A stretch of DNA of 64,000 bases from the NCBI RefSeq assembly GCF_900155635.1, contig NZ_LT732540.1:1197275-1261274 (forward strand), written 5' to 3'. The position numbers were made by a program, and so were the translations under genes. Positions within the stretch are counted from its first letter, which is position 1. Each line of letters begins with the position of its first letter. Positions 25,286 through 35,527 of the stretch are shown here, one piece after another. The notes under the pieces were generated by a model, which saw only the letters and a program-made list of their open reading frames with translations, was not told the origin of the DNA and ran no database searches. This stretch comes from Olsenella urininfantis (GTDB taxonomy: Bacteria > Actinomycetota > Coriobacteriia > Coriobacteriales > Atopobiaceae).

Positions 25286-26281
25286 CTAGGCGAGGCCCGC
25301 CTGTCTCAGCGCCTCGTATGCCACGCCATACATTCCCGCGTCGTTGCCCAGGCTGCAGGGCAGGATGCGGGTGGCGGAGGAGGGGGCCAGGCAGTGCGCC
25401 CGGAAGCTTGCAGAGAGGCGCTCGGCGTACAGGTCGAAGGCGCCCGCGACGCCGCCGCCTACGAGATAGACCGCGGGGTCGATGATGGTGGAGACCTGCG
25501 CGAGGGCGTAGCCCAGATGCTCGCACATGCGAGAGACCGCGGCGTCCGCGCAGGCGTCGCCGGCGCGCAGGGCGTCGAAGACCGCCAGGGCGTCCGTCTC
25601 GTGGGCAAGCGCAACGGGAGCGCAGGAGCGCCTTGCGCACTCGTCGCGGTAGAGCCACACCAGGCCCTTTGCGGAGGCATACTGCTCCAGGCAACCGTGC
25701 CTGCCGCAACCGCAGGTGCGCCCCTCACCCTCCTTCACCACGGTCATGTGGCCGATCTCGCCGCCGGCGCCAAAGGCGCCCGGGACGAGCCGTCCGCCCA
25801 CGACCACGCCGCCGCCCACGCCCGTCCCCAGCGTGACCATCACGAAGCTGTCGACGCCCTTGGCAGACCCACGCCAGAGCTCGCCCAGGGCGGCCGCGTT
25901 GGCGTCGTTCACGAAGGCGAGGGTTGCCTCGGGGAAGGCGTCCCTGAGGGCCATGCAGAGGCCGTCTGGGTCAAGCTCTATGTTGGCGAGCATGCCCACG
26001 TTGCCCCGGTCGTCCACGGGCCCAGGCACGTCGAGCCCCACCGCCACCACGTCCTCGGCAACCCTTCCCGCGCGTTCCACCAGCCCAGAAAGACCCTGGG
26101 CGATCTTCTTGAAGGCCTCCTGGCCCACGATTCTCCCCGTGGGGACCTTTGCCGTGGCAAGGACCTCCCCCGTGCAGGTCAAAAGACCCGCCTTGATGGA
26201 AGTGCCCCCCACGTCGATGCCCAGCGCGCAGGCGTTCTCCCTCTTGGCGCAGGCGGCGCACACCGGCTCCAGTGCAGCCAT
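25286..26281 (-). CDS. ROK-family sugar kinase (glucokinase / N-acetylhexosamine kinase type)
   Basis: A 331-residue cytosolic kinase. The phosphate loop is GIDVGGTSIKAG, catalytic Asp is in FVNDANAAALGE, GTGVGGG follows, and the ROK zinc motif is GEIGHMTV then CGCGRHGCLEQYAS. No DNA-binding domain is present, so it is an enzyme and not a NagC-like repressor. The start ATG 26281 has GAGAGGAGAGG upstream. The 23-residue N-terminal extension carries three Cys. Its place beside nagA suggests an amino-sugar, although glucose is equally likely. Confidence 0.88.
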   Translation of the reverse strand: MAALEPVCAACAKRENACALGIDVGGTSIKAGLLTCTGEVLATAKVPTGRIVGQEAFKKIAQGLSGLVERAGRVAEDVVAVGLDVPGPVDDRGNVGMLANIELDPDGLCMALRDAFPEATLAFVNDANAAALGELWRGSAKGVDSFVMVTLGTGVGGGVVVGGRLVPGAFGAGGEIGHMTVVKEGEGRTCGCGRHGCLEQYASAKGLVWLYRDECARRSCAPVALAHETDALAVFDALRAGDACADAAVSRMCEHLGYALAQVSTIIDPAVYLVGGGVAGAFDLYAERLSASFRAHCLAPSSATRILPCSLGNDAGMYGVAYEALRQAGLA

Positions 26282-26475
26282 GAGACCTCTCCTCTCGTCG
26301 CTTGGATACTGGCCTCTAGTATCTCTCCTGGCGGCCCCCTCCGGCGCCACGGCCCCGACAAAAGCGGCCGTAGAAACGCTGGAGCTTCTGAGGTCCGGCA
26401 CACGTCCGCGCTAGACTGTGTGCCAGCATGAACAGCAGAGCCGCCACGCGGCGGCCGGAAGAAGGGCGGACGTCC

Positions 26476-28116
26476 ATGGAAGACGGCAAGACCACGCAGG
26501 ACCCCAGCGAGCCCTTGCAGGGAGCTCCCGAGGGCACGGGCGGCGAGGCGGCCTCCAGGCAGCCCTCTTCCGGCATGCCCGAGCGCCCCGCGCCGGCGGC
26601 CATCGCCAACCCCAAGGCCGACATCGCCGCCCTGGACGAGCTTGAGCGCCACCTCTTCGCGCACCGCTACGCACAGGTCGGCATCTCCTGCTACGGTCCC
26701 TCCATAGACCCCGCAGACGCCACGCGCGACCGCGGGGAGGCGCTTGCCATACTCGAGGAGGAGGACCAGGCTCTGCTCTGCTCGCCGGAGACGGGATCTC
26801 TGCTCGAGCGCCTCTCGGGCATGGGACACATCCTGAGCGAGACCCAGGAGGCGCAGGTGAGGATCCTCAAGCGCGACCGCGCGCGCCTGCTTGACGTTCC
26901 CAGCGAGGTGCAGGGCCGCCTCACGCGCCTTCTGGCGGAGTCCGACGACGTGTGGAGGCGCGCCAAGGCGTCAGGCGACTGGGCGAGCTTCGAGCCCTAC
27001 CTGGACCGCGTGGTGGACGGCATGGTGAAGGTGGCCAAGCTGCGGCGCCCCGAGCTCGACCCCTACGACGTCTGGCTCGACGACTTCGAGCACGGCAGCG
27101 ACCGCAAGCTCTACGATAGCTTCTTCTCGGAGGTCAAGGACACCGTGGTTCCCCTCTTCGCCGAGGTACGCGCTCGGGGGTGGCAGCCGTCCCGCACCGT
27201 GGTGGAGGGGCGCTTCGACGAGAGACGCCAGTGGGAGCTTGCGCGCGACCTCATGGAGCTGGAGGGCCTGCCCGCCTCGAAGATGTTCCTCACCTCGACG
27301 GAGCACCCCTACTCGGATGCGCTGACCTCGAACTACGGCATCATCGCCTCCCACGTGCACGAGGACGACGTGGTCTCCAACGTCTACAGCATGCTGCACG
27401 AAGGCGGGCACGCCCTCTACGAGCTGGGGGTGGAGCCCAGCTACAGCTACACCTCGCTGAAGGGAGGCACCTCCTCCGGCATGCACGAGGCACAGTCGCG
27501 CTTCTTCGAGAACTACGTGGGCCGCGACCGCGCATTTGCCCCTCACCTGCTGGCTGCCATGGCCAAGCACTTCCGCGGGCAGCTGGGCCGCGTGACTCCC
27601 AACCAGCTCTACCTCGCCTGCAACCGCGCCGAGGGGTCGGCCATCCGCACGGAGGCCGACGAGCTCACCTACCCCCTGCACATCCTCATCCGCTACGAGA
27701 TAGAGCAGATGCTCTTCTCGGGCGAGTGCAGGGCCAAGGACGTCCCGGGCATCTGGAACGCCAAGTACAAGGAGTACCTGGGGGTTGACGTCAGGAGCGA
27801 CTCAGAGGGCGCCCTCCAGGACACACACTGGGCTGACGGCCTCTTTGGCTACTTCCCCACCTACGCCCTGGGCGGCGCCATCGGAGCGCAGCTGCGCCAC
27901 CAGATGATCCTGGAGGGGATGGACTGGGAGGGCGTGCTCGCAAGCGGGGATCTCTCCCCCGTGCGCGAGTGGCTGCGCAGCCGCATCTGGCGCTTCGGCC
28001 GCTCCAAGGACTCCGGCGAGCTCATCCAGGACAGCTGCGGGGAGCCCTTCTCGGCGCGACACTACACGAGCTACCTCAGCGAGAAGTTCTCCGACATCTA
28101 CGGTCTCAGGGGCTAG
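26476..28116 (+). CDS. Carboxypeptidase Taq (M32) metallopeptidase
   Basis: A 546-residue zinc carboxypeptidase. The catalytic motif is LHEGGHALYE (HExxH). 'SGMHEAQSRFFENYVGRD' supplies the third ligand Glu, and 'TYPLHILIRYEIEQMLFSGE' is conserved. M32 enzymes trim C-terminal residues except Pro from peptides in the cytosol. Family members are about 500 residues; the surplus is a low-complexity N-terminal stretch (to about residue 35), so translation may begin at ATG 26476 or at upstream ATG 26428, neither with a strong site. dtd follows two bases after the stop. Confidence 0.93.
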   Translation: MEDGKTTQDPSEPLQGAPEGTGGEAASRQPSSGMPERPAPAAIANPKADIAALDELERHLFAHRYAQVGISCYGPSIDPADATRDRGEALAILEEEDQALLCSPETGSLLERLSGMGHILSETQEAQVRILKRDRARLLDVPSEVQGRLTRLLAESDDVWRRAKASGDWASFEPYLDRVVDGMVKVAKLRRPELDPYDVWLDDFEHGSDRKLYDSFFSEVKDTVVPLFAEVRARGWQPSRTVVEGRFDERRQWELARDLMELEGLPASKMFLTSTEHPYSDALTSNYGIIASHVHEDDVVSNVYSMLHEGGHALYELGVEPSYSYTSLKGGTSSGMHEAQSRFFENYVGRDRAFAPHLLAAMAKHFRGQLGRVTPNQLYLACNRAEGSAIRTEADELTYPLHILIRYEIEQMLFSGECRAKDVPGIWNAKYKEYLGVDVRSDSEGALQDTHWADGLFGYFPTYALGGAIGAQLRHQMILEGMDWEGVLASGDLSPVREWLRSRIWRFGRSKDSGELIQDSCGEPFSARHYTSYLSEKFSDIYGLRG

Positions 28117-28118
28117 GC

Positions 28119-28589
28119 ATGCGGGCGGTCATACAGCGCGTGCGCCAGGCCAAGGTGGAGGTCGAGGGCAGGGAGGTTGGCAGCTGCGGCCGCGGCTACC
28201 TGGTGCTTCTGGGCGTGGCCCCGGGCGATGGGCCGGCAGAGGCGCAGCTGCTCTGGGACAAGATCTCCCATCTGCGCATCTTCGATGACGAGCAGGGCAA
28301 GGTGAACCTTTCGCTCGGGGACGTGGGGGGAGAGCTCCTGGTGGTGAGCCAGTTCACCCTCTTTGCGGACTGCAGGAGGGGCAGACGGCCGTCCTTCACC
28401 TCCGCCGCGGCCCCAGAGCTCGCAAGCTCCCTCTACGAGCAGTTCTGCCTGCTCGCCGAAGGGGACTCCTTCCACGTGGGCAGGGGGGTCTTCGGAGCCG
28501 ACATGCAGGTGTCTCTCGTCAACGACGGCCCCTTCACGGTCTGCCTGGACACCGTCGAGCTCACCCGTCCCAGACGTCAGGAAAGATGA
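28119..28589 (+). CDS. dtd: D-aminoacyl-tRNA deacylase
   Basis: A 156-residue proofreading enzyme that frees D-amino acids and glycine from mischarged tRNAs. Signatures are MRAVIQRVRQAKVEV, SQFTLFADCRRGRRPSF (catalytic Thr region) and VNDGPFTV (cross-subunit Gly-Pro). Length is typical. It starts two bases after the carboxypeptidase stop and so depends on that transcript, with translation probably coupled. Confidence 0.96.
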   Translation: MRAVIQRVRQAKVEVEGREVGSCGRGYLVLLGVAPGDGPAEAQLLWDKISHLRIFDDEQGKVNLSLGDVGGELLVVSQFTLFADCRRGRRPSFTSAAAPELASSLYEQFCLLAEGDSFHVGRGVFGADMQVSLVNDGPFTVCLDTVELTRPRRQER

Positions 28590-28636
28590 CATCCATATGT
28601 AAGCAAAATTGCATCAAATGTGCCTTTCACCGACTC

Positions 28637-28660
28637 TATAGCCCCGTCCATGGGGCTATA
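28637..28660. terminator. Hairpin terminator
   Basis: A perfect 9-bp stem TATAGCCCC with complement and a 6-base loop is followed by GTTGTCTT. It lies between dtd and mscL. Confidence 0.65.
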
Positions 28661-28713
28661 GTTGTCTTGCATTGATGTTTGGGCTTTTTGTGCCCGATCC
28701 ATGGAGGGGACCT

Positions 28714-29157
28714 ATGAAGAAGTTCATGAGCGAGTTCAAGGAGTTCATCGCGCGCGGCAACGTGATGGACATGGCCGTAGGCATCATCATCGGCGGCGCC
28801 TTCACCGCCATCGTCACGTCCCTCGTGACCAACATCATCAACCCACTCATCACCCTGATCACGGGCGGCGCCTCAGGCGTCTCTGGCCTGCAGATTCCCG
28901 TGAACGCAGACACGGTCATCGACTTCGGCGCGTTCATCTCCGCCATCATCAACTTCCTGATCATCGCCCTCGTGGTCTTCAGCATGGTCAAGGCGCTCAA
29001 CAAGCTCCAGGAGCAGGCCAGCAGGTTTGGCAGGGGAAAGCAGGAGAAGGCGGCCCCCGCCGTCCCCGTCTGCCCGCACTGCCTCGAGGAGGTCAAGGAG
29101 GGCGCAACCCGCTGCCCCCACTGCGCAGGCGAGATTCCCGGCGGCGCCAAGGCCTAG
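28714..29157 (+). CDS. mscL: Large-conductance mechanosensitive channel MscL with C-terminal zinc ribbon
   Basis: A 147-residue channel that opens under membrane tension to release solutes on osmotic downshock. It has the N-terminal helix MKKFMSEFKEFIARGNVMDM, TM1 (about 17-45) with AVGIIIGGAF, a periplasmic loop and TM2 (about 72-95). The usual cytoplasmic helical bundle after TM2 is followed by an extra ribbon, CPHC near 120-123 and CPHC near 134-137, which ordinary MscL lacks. ATG 28714 follows GGAGGGG. It is flanked by hairpins on both sides, so it is monocistronic. Confidence 0.94.
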   Translation: MKKFMSEFKEFIARGNVMDMAVGIIIGGAFTAIVTSLVTNIINPLITLITGGASGVSGLQIPVNADTVIDFGAFISAIINFLIIALVVFSMVKALNKLQEQASRFGRGKQEKAAPAVPVCPHCLEEVKEGATRCPHCAGEIPGGAKA

Positions 29158-29178
29158 GCCCATCGACGCACGCATGCA

Positions 29179-29211
29179 AAGGGCGGGCAACCTTTGGGGT
29201 TGCCCGCCCTT
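29179..29211 (+). terminator. Rho-independent terminator after mscL
   Basis: The 14-bp stem AAGGGCGGGCAACC with complement has a 5-base loop and is followed by TCTCTTGT, 21 bases after the mscL stop. Confidence 0.8.
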
Positions 29212-29242
29212 CTCTTGTGTGGCTCCCGGTGGTTCCGCTTGC

Positions 29243-29581
29243 CTAGATGAAGGAGGCGGCCACTCGGCTCGCGGCCCTGCGGAACTGCGCCACGGCAGAC
29301 GTCTTGCTCGCAGTGACCTCGCCCGCCTCGGAGATGGCAATCGCGTCCTGCGGGGTCATATAGGACTCGCAGACGTTCTTGGTCCTGAAGTACTCCCTTC
29401 CCAGAGGGTCGACCACAGGGACGAGGACCTCGGGGTTGGCGGCGAAGAACATGTCGGGGGCGGTGTGCACGTGGGGGTCAGCAAGCGTGTAGCCGCGGCT
29501 ACAACGACCCTGGCACAGACCGGTGGTCCCATCGTGAGCGATAGTTGCAAAGACACAGTCAACGCAATGCAGTCCAGCCAT
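29243..29581 (-). CDS. Cys-rich small protein, unknown function
   Basis: A 112-residue soluble protein from ATG 29581, with AAAGGATTG upstream. The N-terminal third has five Cys in the pattern GLHCVDCVF and GLCQGRCSRG, suggesting a metal or iron-sulfur site, then TLADPHVHTAPD. The rest is helical and basic. I do not recognise a family. It is divergent from the spermidine-synthase-like gene across an AT-rich 150-base gap. The frame extends to 29836 but that part lies across the divergent promoter and has no site. Confidence 0.6.
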   Translation of the reverse strand: MAGLHCVDCVFATIAHDGTTGLCQGRCSRGYTLADPHVHTAPDMFFAANPEVLVPVVDPLGREYFRTKNVCESYMTPQDAIAISEAGEVTASKTSAVAQFRRAASRVAASFI

Positions 29582-29682
29582 GACAATCCTTTCGACACGG
29601 CGTGCCCCTTGCGCGTCGCAGAGGAGAATATGCCACTCGCAGAAAAGACTTGCAATATCTTTCTCGACAATCACGTCTCGGA

Positions 29683-29688
29683 TATAAA
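29683..29688 (+). promoter_or_regulatory. -10 element, spermidine-synthase-like gene
   Basis: TATAAA lies in an AT-rich gap, with a poor -35 (TTTCTC) 17 bases upstream. A start site near 29700 would leave a normal leader for the GTG at 29733. Confidence 0.35.
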
Positions 29689-29732
29689 ATGAAAAATTTG
29701 TTTGAATGATTTTGACCCGTGGGAGCGAATAC

Positions 29733-30533
29733 GTGCTGGTAGATTTGCTGCTCAGAACCTTGCGTAAGCTGAAATCCCAGCGATACGCTGCACAATTCCC
29801 ACACACAATGTTTGGGCGCGCGCGGGTGATCGACACCCGCGACGAGGAGGGCCTCCCGATCCGGGTTCTCGAGGTTGGCGGGGGCTGGCAAAGCGCCTGC
29901 TACCGCGGCGATGGCTGGGGCGAGCTCGTCTTTGGATACCACCGCATCTACCGCTACGTCACCTCTCTTCTCTCGCCTCCCCGCCATGTCCTCATGCTTG
30001 GAGGGGGCGCCTACTCCTGGCCGATCTGGCTGCTCACGCACCTTGGAGACTGCAGGGTGGACGTGGTGGAGGTGGACCCCCAGATCACCAAGATCGCGCG
30101 CGACTACTTTGGCCTGGACCTTCTCGACGAGCGCTGCGGTGGCCCAGATGCCGGTGGCAGGCTGCGGAGCCTTGCCATGGACGCCCGCAAGTTCCTGGAG
30201 AAGGAGGGGTCGGGCCGCTACGACCTCATCTGCAACGACTGCTTCTCGGGACAGGAACCGGTGATGTCGCTTTTGGGGCCGGACGCGGCGCGGCGCGTTC
30301 ACAGGCTCCTTGAGGATCAGGGCGGATGCTACCTCTCCAACGTGGTCTCCGCGCTCGAGGGGCCGGAATCTGCGCTGCTGCGCGAGGTGTGCGGCAACCT
30401 GGGCGAGGTATTCTCGCATGTGTACGTGCTGCCCTGCGGTACGGATGAGCCCTACGACCAGGACAACAACGTGGTGGTGGCAACGGACTCCCCGCTTGAG
30501 CTCCCGGGCAGCTACCCCCTCTTCGACGAGTAG
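29733..30533 (+). CDS. Spermidine synthase-like / SAM-type methyltransferase-fold protein
   Basis: A protein of about 266 residues with a class I Rossmann fold. HVLMLGGGAYSWP is the nucleotide-binding glycine loop, VDVVEVDPQITKIARDYFGL is the acidic second strand, then AMDARKFL and DLICNDCFSG. This matches spermine/spermidine synthase relatives, but the aminopropyl-acceptor Asp pair typical of SpeE is not clear, so it may be one of the uncharacterised homologues. No speD is nearby. I prefer GTG 29733 (GGGAG seven bases upstream) over ATG 29706, which has no site. Confidence 0.75.
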   Translation: MLVDLLLRTLRKLKSQRYAAQFPHTMFGRARVIDTRDEEGLPIRVLEVGGGWQSACYRGDGWGELVFGYHRIYRYVTSLLSPPRHVLMLGGGAYSWPIWLLTHLGDCRVDVVEVDPQITKIARDYFGLDLLDERCGGPDAGGRLRSLAMDARKFLEKEGSGRYDLICNDCFSGQEPVMSLLGPDAARRVHRLLEDQGGCYLSNVVSALEGPESALLREVCGNLGEVFSHVYVLPCGTDEPYDQDNNVVVATDSPLELPGSYPLFDE

Positions 30534-30708
30534 GCTTCCTTCCTAGGCCATGCCCTCGCATCTTGCGGCGGGACGGGGGCGTCCGCCCACCGCCCGCAAG
30601 CCACGGCCCACGGAGCCGATGCCCTGGAGGGTCTGCAGCATCCATATACTCCATCTACGTCATGGTTCTGCGGGCAGCGCCCGCCCCAGCCCGGTTGGAG
30701 GGATGCAG

Positions 30709-31710
30709 GTGAATCAGGATCAGGTGCTCCTCACGCCCCTGCGCTTTGCCTCAAGCGACGAGACCAGCACGATACATGCCTGCGTGTGGTCGTCGTCCGC
30801 CCTTCCTGGCGACGTGGGGCCACGCCTGGCGCCGCGTGGGGTAATACAGGTCGTCCATGGCATGTGCGAGCACAAGGAGCGCTACGACGAGTTCGCCCGC
30901 GCGCTGGTGCATGCGGGCTTCGTGGTGTGCGCCCACGACCAGATAGGCCATGGGCAGAGCTGCGCGCCCGAGCGCTGGGGGTGCCTGCCCGCCCACGGTG
31001 GTCGCGACATCCTGGTCGAGGACGTCCATCGCCTGCGCGCCCTTATGACCAGCCACCTGCGCAAGGGTACCCCTTACATAGTGTTTGGCCACTCCATGGG
31101 CAGCTTCGTGACGCGCGCCTACATCTCCCAGCACGCAGGGGGGCTGGCGGGTGCCATCATCTGCGGCACCGGCAGCGTTGACGTCTCCGTGTCACGGGCG
31201 GGCAACGCCCTGGCGCGGGCCATAGCGCGCCTGCGCGGTCAGCGACACAAGAGCAAGCTTCTCAGGGGCATGGCGGACGGCGGATACGCCAGCACCATCC
31301 CCAACGCACGCACGGAGTTCGACTGGCTCTCTCGCAACCAAGAGAACGTGGACCGCTACATTGCCGACGAAGCCTGCGGCTTTGCCTTCTCGGCAGGCGG
31401 GTACGCGACCCTCACCGAGCTCACGGCCGAGGTGTGCGACCTAAAGTGCGCCCAGCGCGTGCCGGCCGATCTGCCCCTCTACTACATAGCCGGAGGAGAG
31501 GACGCGGTGGGCGGCATGGGCGTGGGGGTTGAGCAGGCGGCAGAGCTCGCCACGAGGGCGGGCTCCAGGGATGTGAGCTGCAAGATCTACGCGCGCATGC
31601 GACATGAGATCCTCAACGAGGACGGGCGCGCCCAGGTCTTCGCCGACGTCATAGCCTGGGCCGCAAGAAGGTGCTCACTGGCGCAGGCAACCCCTGCGGC
31701 AGAGGCCTAG
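30709..31710 (+). CDS. Alpha/beta hydrolase, lysophospholipase/monoacylglycerol lipase type
   Basis: A 333-residue serine hydrolase. VVHGMCEHKERYDEFARAL is the oxyanion region of the lysophospholipase/MGL group. Then come HDQIGHGQS, the nucleophile elbow FGHSMGSF (GxSxG), Asp in YIAGGEDAVGGMG and His in RMRHEILNE. Such enzymes release fatty acid from lysophospholipids or monoacylglycerols, which would give glycerol or glycerol-3-P; the glycerol kinase directly downstream (16 bases) fits. GGAGGG sits too close to ATG 30703, so I prefer GTG 30709. Confidence 0.85.
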   Translation: MNQDQVLLTPLRFASSDETSTIHACVWSSSALPGDVGPRLAPRGVIQVVHGMCEHKERYDEFARALVHAGFVVCAHDQIGHGQSCAPERWGCLPAHGGRDILVEDVHRLRALMTSHLRKGTPYIVFGHSMGSFVTRAYISQHAGGLAGAIICGTGSVDVSVSRAGNALARAIARLRGQRHKSKLLRGMADGGYASTIPNARTEFDWLSRNQENVDRYIADEACGFAFSAGGYATLTELTAEVCDLKCAQRVPADLPLYYIAGGEDAVGGMGVGVEQAAELATRAGSRDVSCKIYARMRHEILNEDGRAQVFADVIAWAARRCSLAQATPAAEA

Positions 31711-31726
31711 GGAAGGGTAGCCAAGC

Positions 31727-33217
<1,491 letters not shown>

Positions 33218-33303
33218 CCACAGACGGGGCGGCTGGACCTGGCGCGGCACATGAAGATAGAATGTTCGCCTGCACGTGCCCGCAGGACATCGAGAGGACC
33301 CTG

Positions 33304-34419
33304 GTGAGCGACACGCACGACAACGAGACGCAAACGCCGATCGAGGAAACCGAGCCGCAGGCAAGCGAGAGGCCGCGGCATCTCGCGCCGTCCTGCCCCT
33401 GGCCCAGGACAGGTGATGACTCTCTCGCCGATGAGGGCATAGCTGCTCCTGGGGAGACCACCCCCTCGGCTGACGCCTCGGCCGGCACACCTGAAGAGCG
33501 GATTCCCGACTTCGGGGAGGCGTCCGCCAAGGCAAAGACGCCTGAGGGGCCGGCGGAAGACGGCATAGGCCCACAGGGCTTCTATGCGCCCAGCCTGAGC
33601 TACGAGGAGTGCGCGCAGGACGCCCGGAGCATCTGGGAGCGCCTCCCCCACTGGTTCCATGCGTCCCTTGCGGCCGTAGGGCTTGCCTGCGTGCTGTCCC
33701 TGCTGATCCTGACGCGCGGATTTGGCCTCTTTGCGGACCCCGAGCTGGTGAACGTGGTTTGGGAGAGCGAGGACGAGGCCCGCGCGAGCCTGGAGGACCT
33801 GGGGTATGTGGTGGTGGTGGAGGAGCAGCCCACGGAGGTGGAGGGTGACGTGGGCATGGTCATTGCCACCAAGCCCAAGGCAGGGTCCAGGGTCGCGAAG
33901 GGCGCAAACGTGGTCATCAAGGTGGGACGCAGCTCCGGAGAGACCAAGACCATCCCCGACCTGCACGGACTCGACGAGCAGGAGGCGCTTGACGTCATCG
34001 CGTCAAGCAACTGGTTCGTGAAGGACGACATAACCCACGCCCACTCCGACTCCGTTCCAGAGGGCTGCGTGATAAGCCAGGGACCTGCCGCGGGCTCGCA
34101 AAAGACCAAGGGAAGCAAGATTGACCTCGTGATCTCCGACGGGCCCAACCCCAACGCAGGCACCATGGCCGCCGACGAGGGAAACGAGCGCGAGGCCGTC
34201 ACCACCCTGACCGTGCCCGACGTTGCGGGCATGCCGATCAAGGATGCCCAGGACCTTCTCGAGGGGATGGGCCTGCAGGTCTTCAGGGGCGAGGACGTGA
34301 TCAGCGACGAGCTCACCAACGGCACGGTGCGCGGGGTCGAGCCTGGCATCGGCGCCACCGTCACGCCCGGCGACACCGTGACCGTGCATGTGGTCGCCCC
34401 TCCCAAGGACGTGGGCTAG
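33304..34419 (+). CDS. Membrane-anchored PASTA-domain protein without kinase domain
   Basis: A 371-residue protein. An acidic, disordered cytosolic N-terminus (about 1-115, rich in Glu, Pro, Ser and Thr) leads to one membrane helix (about 119-139) and then an extracellular part with three PASTA-like repeats (NVVWESEDEARASLEDLGYV, then IPDLHGLDEQEALDVIASSN, then VPDVAGMPIKDAQDLLEGMG). PASTA domains bind peptidoglycan or beta-lactams and are usually fused to Stk/PknB kinases or PBPs; no kinase is present here. GTG 33304 behind GAGAGGA is the better start; an upstream ATG-like start at 33262 has none. Confidence 0.82.
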   Translation: MSDTHDNETQTPIEETEPQASERPRHLAPSCPWPRTGDDSLADEGIAAPGETTPSADASAGTPEERIPDFGEASAKAKTPEGPAEDGIGPQGFYAPSLSYEECAQDARSIWERLPHWFHASLAAVGLACVLSLLILTRGFGLFADPELVNVVWESEDEARASLEDLGYVVVVEEQPTEVEGDVGMVIATKPKAGSRVAKGANVVIKVGRSSGETKTIPDLHGLDEQEALDVIASSNWFVKDDITHAHSDSVPEGCVISQGPAAGSQKTKGSKIDLVISDGPNPNAGTMAADEGNEREAVTTLTVPDVAGMPIKDAQDLLEGMGLQVFRGEDVISDELTNGTVRGVEPGIGATVTPGDTVTVHVVAPPKDVG

Positions 34420-34498
34420 GCCTTTCTCGGCCGACGAGGCAAGCGCGGTGTGCCGGGGCGGGAACTGCCGTCTGCGGCACAATCTGAGCCGCTCGCGG

Positions 34499-34504
34499 TA
34501 CAAT
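34499..34504 (+). promoter_or_regulatory. -10 element of gpmA
   Basis: TACAAT lies 67 bases upstream of the gpmA start. A matching -35 hexamer is not obvious. Confidence 0.35.
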
Positions 34505-34570
34505 CATCTCGTCTCGATGTGCAATCAGCAATTTTGCGTACGTCCGCAAGGACAAACGAGAGGAGCCAAC

Positions 34571-35335
34571 ATGGCCGAGAACGACGAGCTCATGCATCTG
34601 GTCATCGTGCGCCACGGCGAGAGCGAGTGGAACCTGAAGAACCTCTTCACCGGCTGGACCGACGTCGACCTCACCGACACCGGCCGCAACGAGGCCGCTG
34701 CCGGCGGCAAGGCCCTCAAGGAGCAGGGCTTCGACTTCGACGTCTGCTACACCTCCCTGCTCAAGCGCGCCATCCACACCCTCAACATCGTGCTGGACGA
34801 GATGGACCGCGCCTGGCTGCCCGTCTACAAGACCTGGCGCCTCAACGAGCGTCACTATGGCGCCCTGCAGGGCCTGAACAAGGCCGATGCCGCAGCCGAG
34901 CACGGCGAGGACCAGGTGAAGATCTGGAGGCGGTCCTTTGACGTGCAGCCTCCCGCCCTGGCAGCCGGTGACGAGCGCGACCCCCACGTCCAGGACCAGT
35001 TCCGCGACGTGCCCCAGGAGGACCTGCCCTACACCGAGTGCCTCAAGGACACCATCGCCCGCGCCTGGCCGTACTTCGAGGAGGAGGTCAAGCCTCAGCT
35101 TGAGGCCGGCAAGCGCGTCCTCATCGCCGCCCACGGCAACAGCCTGCGCGCCCTGGTGATGCAGCTCGAGCACCTTACGCCCGAGCAGATCCTCGAGGTC
35201 AACATCCCCACCGGCATCCCCTGCTCCTACACCTTTGACAAGGGCTGGAACGTCGTGGACAAGCACTACATCGGCGACCCCGCCACCATCGAGGCCAAGA
35301 TCAACGCCGTGGCAAACCAGGGCAAGGCCAAGTAG
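34571..35335 (+). CDS. gpmA: 2,3-bisphosphoglycerate-dependent phosphoglycerate mutase
   Basis: A 254-residue glycolytic enzyme that interconverts 3- and 2-phosphoglycerate. The catalytic phospho-His is in IVRHGESEWN; FTGWTDVDLT, SLLKRAIHT, WRLNERHYGALQGLNK and AAHGNSLRALV complete the family pattern. GAGAGGAG precedes ATG 34571. It is flanked by its own promoter region and a terminator, hence monocistronic. Confidence 0.97.
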   Translation: MAENDELMHLVIVRHGESEWNLKNLFTGWTDVDLTDTGRNEAAAGGKALKEQGFDFDVCYTSLLKRAIHTLNIVLDEMDRAWLPVYKTWRLNERHYGALQGLNKADAAAEHGEDQVKIWRRSFDVQPPALAAGDERDPHVQDQFRDVPQEDLPYTECLKDTIARAWPYFEEEVKPQLEAGKRVLIAAHGNSLRALVMQLEHLTPEQILEVNIPTGIPCSYTFDKGWNVVDKHYIGDPATIEAKINAVANQGKAK

Positions 35336-35363
35336 GGACCTGCGCCGCACTCGCCGTCTCGTT

Positions 35364-35391
35364 GGGGCATCGCCGCTGGTGGCGATGCCCC
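35364..35391 (+). terminator. Rho-independent terminator after gpmA
   Basis: The 11-bp stem GGGGCATCGCC with complement and a 6-base loop is followed by TTCTTCG. The following 130 bases up to 35527 show no gene. Confidence 0.8.
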
Positions 35392-35527
35392 TTCTTCGTG
35401 TGCGGCAGGGACGGCGCCCGGGCGCAGGCGGGCCAAAGCGCAGGTTTTGGGCTGGGAGGGACTCTCGATGGCGTGTTGGCCCACCAAAACGCCACTCGCG
35501 GGTGGACGAATGCGATGCCGCAGCGCC

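Noticed and set aside
34536..34551. Small TTGCG/CGCAA hairpin in the gpmA leader as a riboswitch
   Set aside because: A 5-bp stem alone with no conserved aptamer features.
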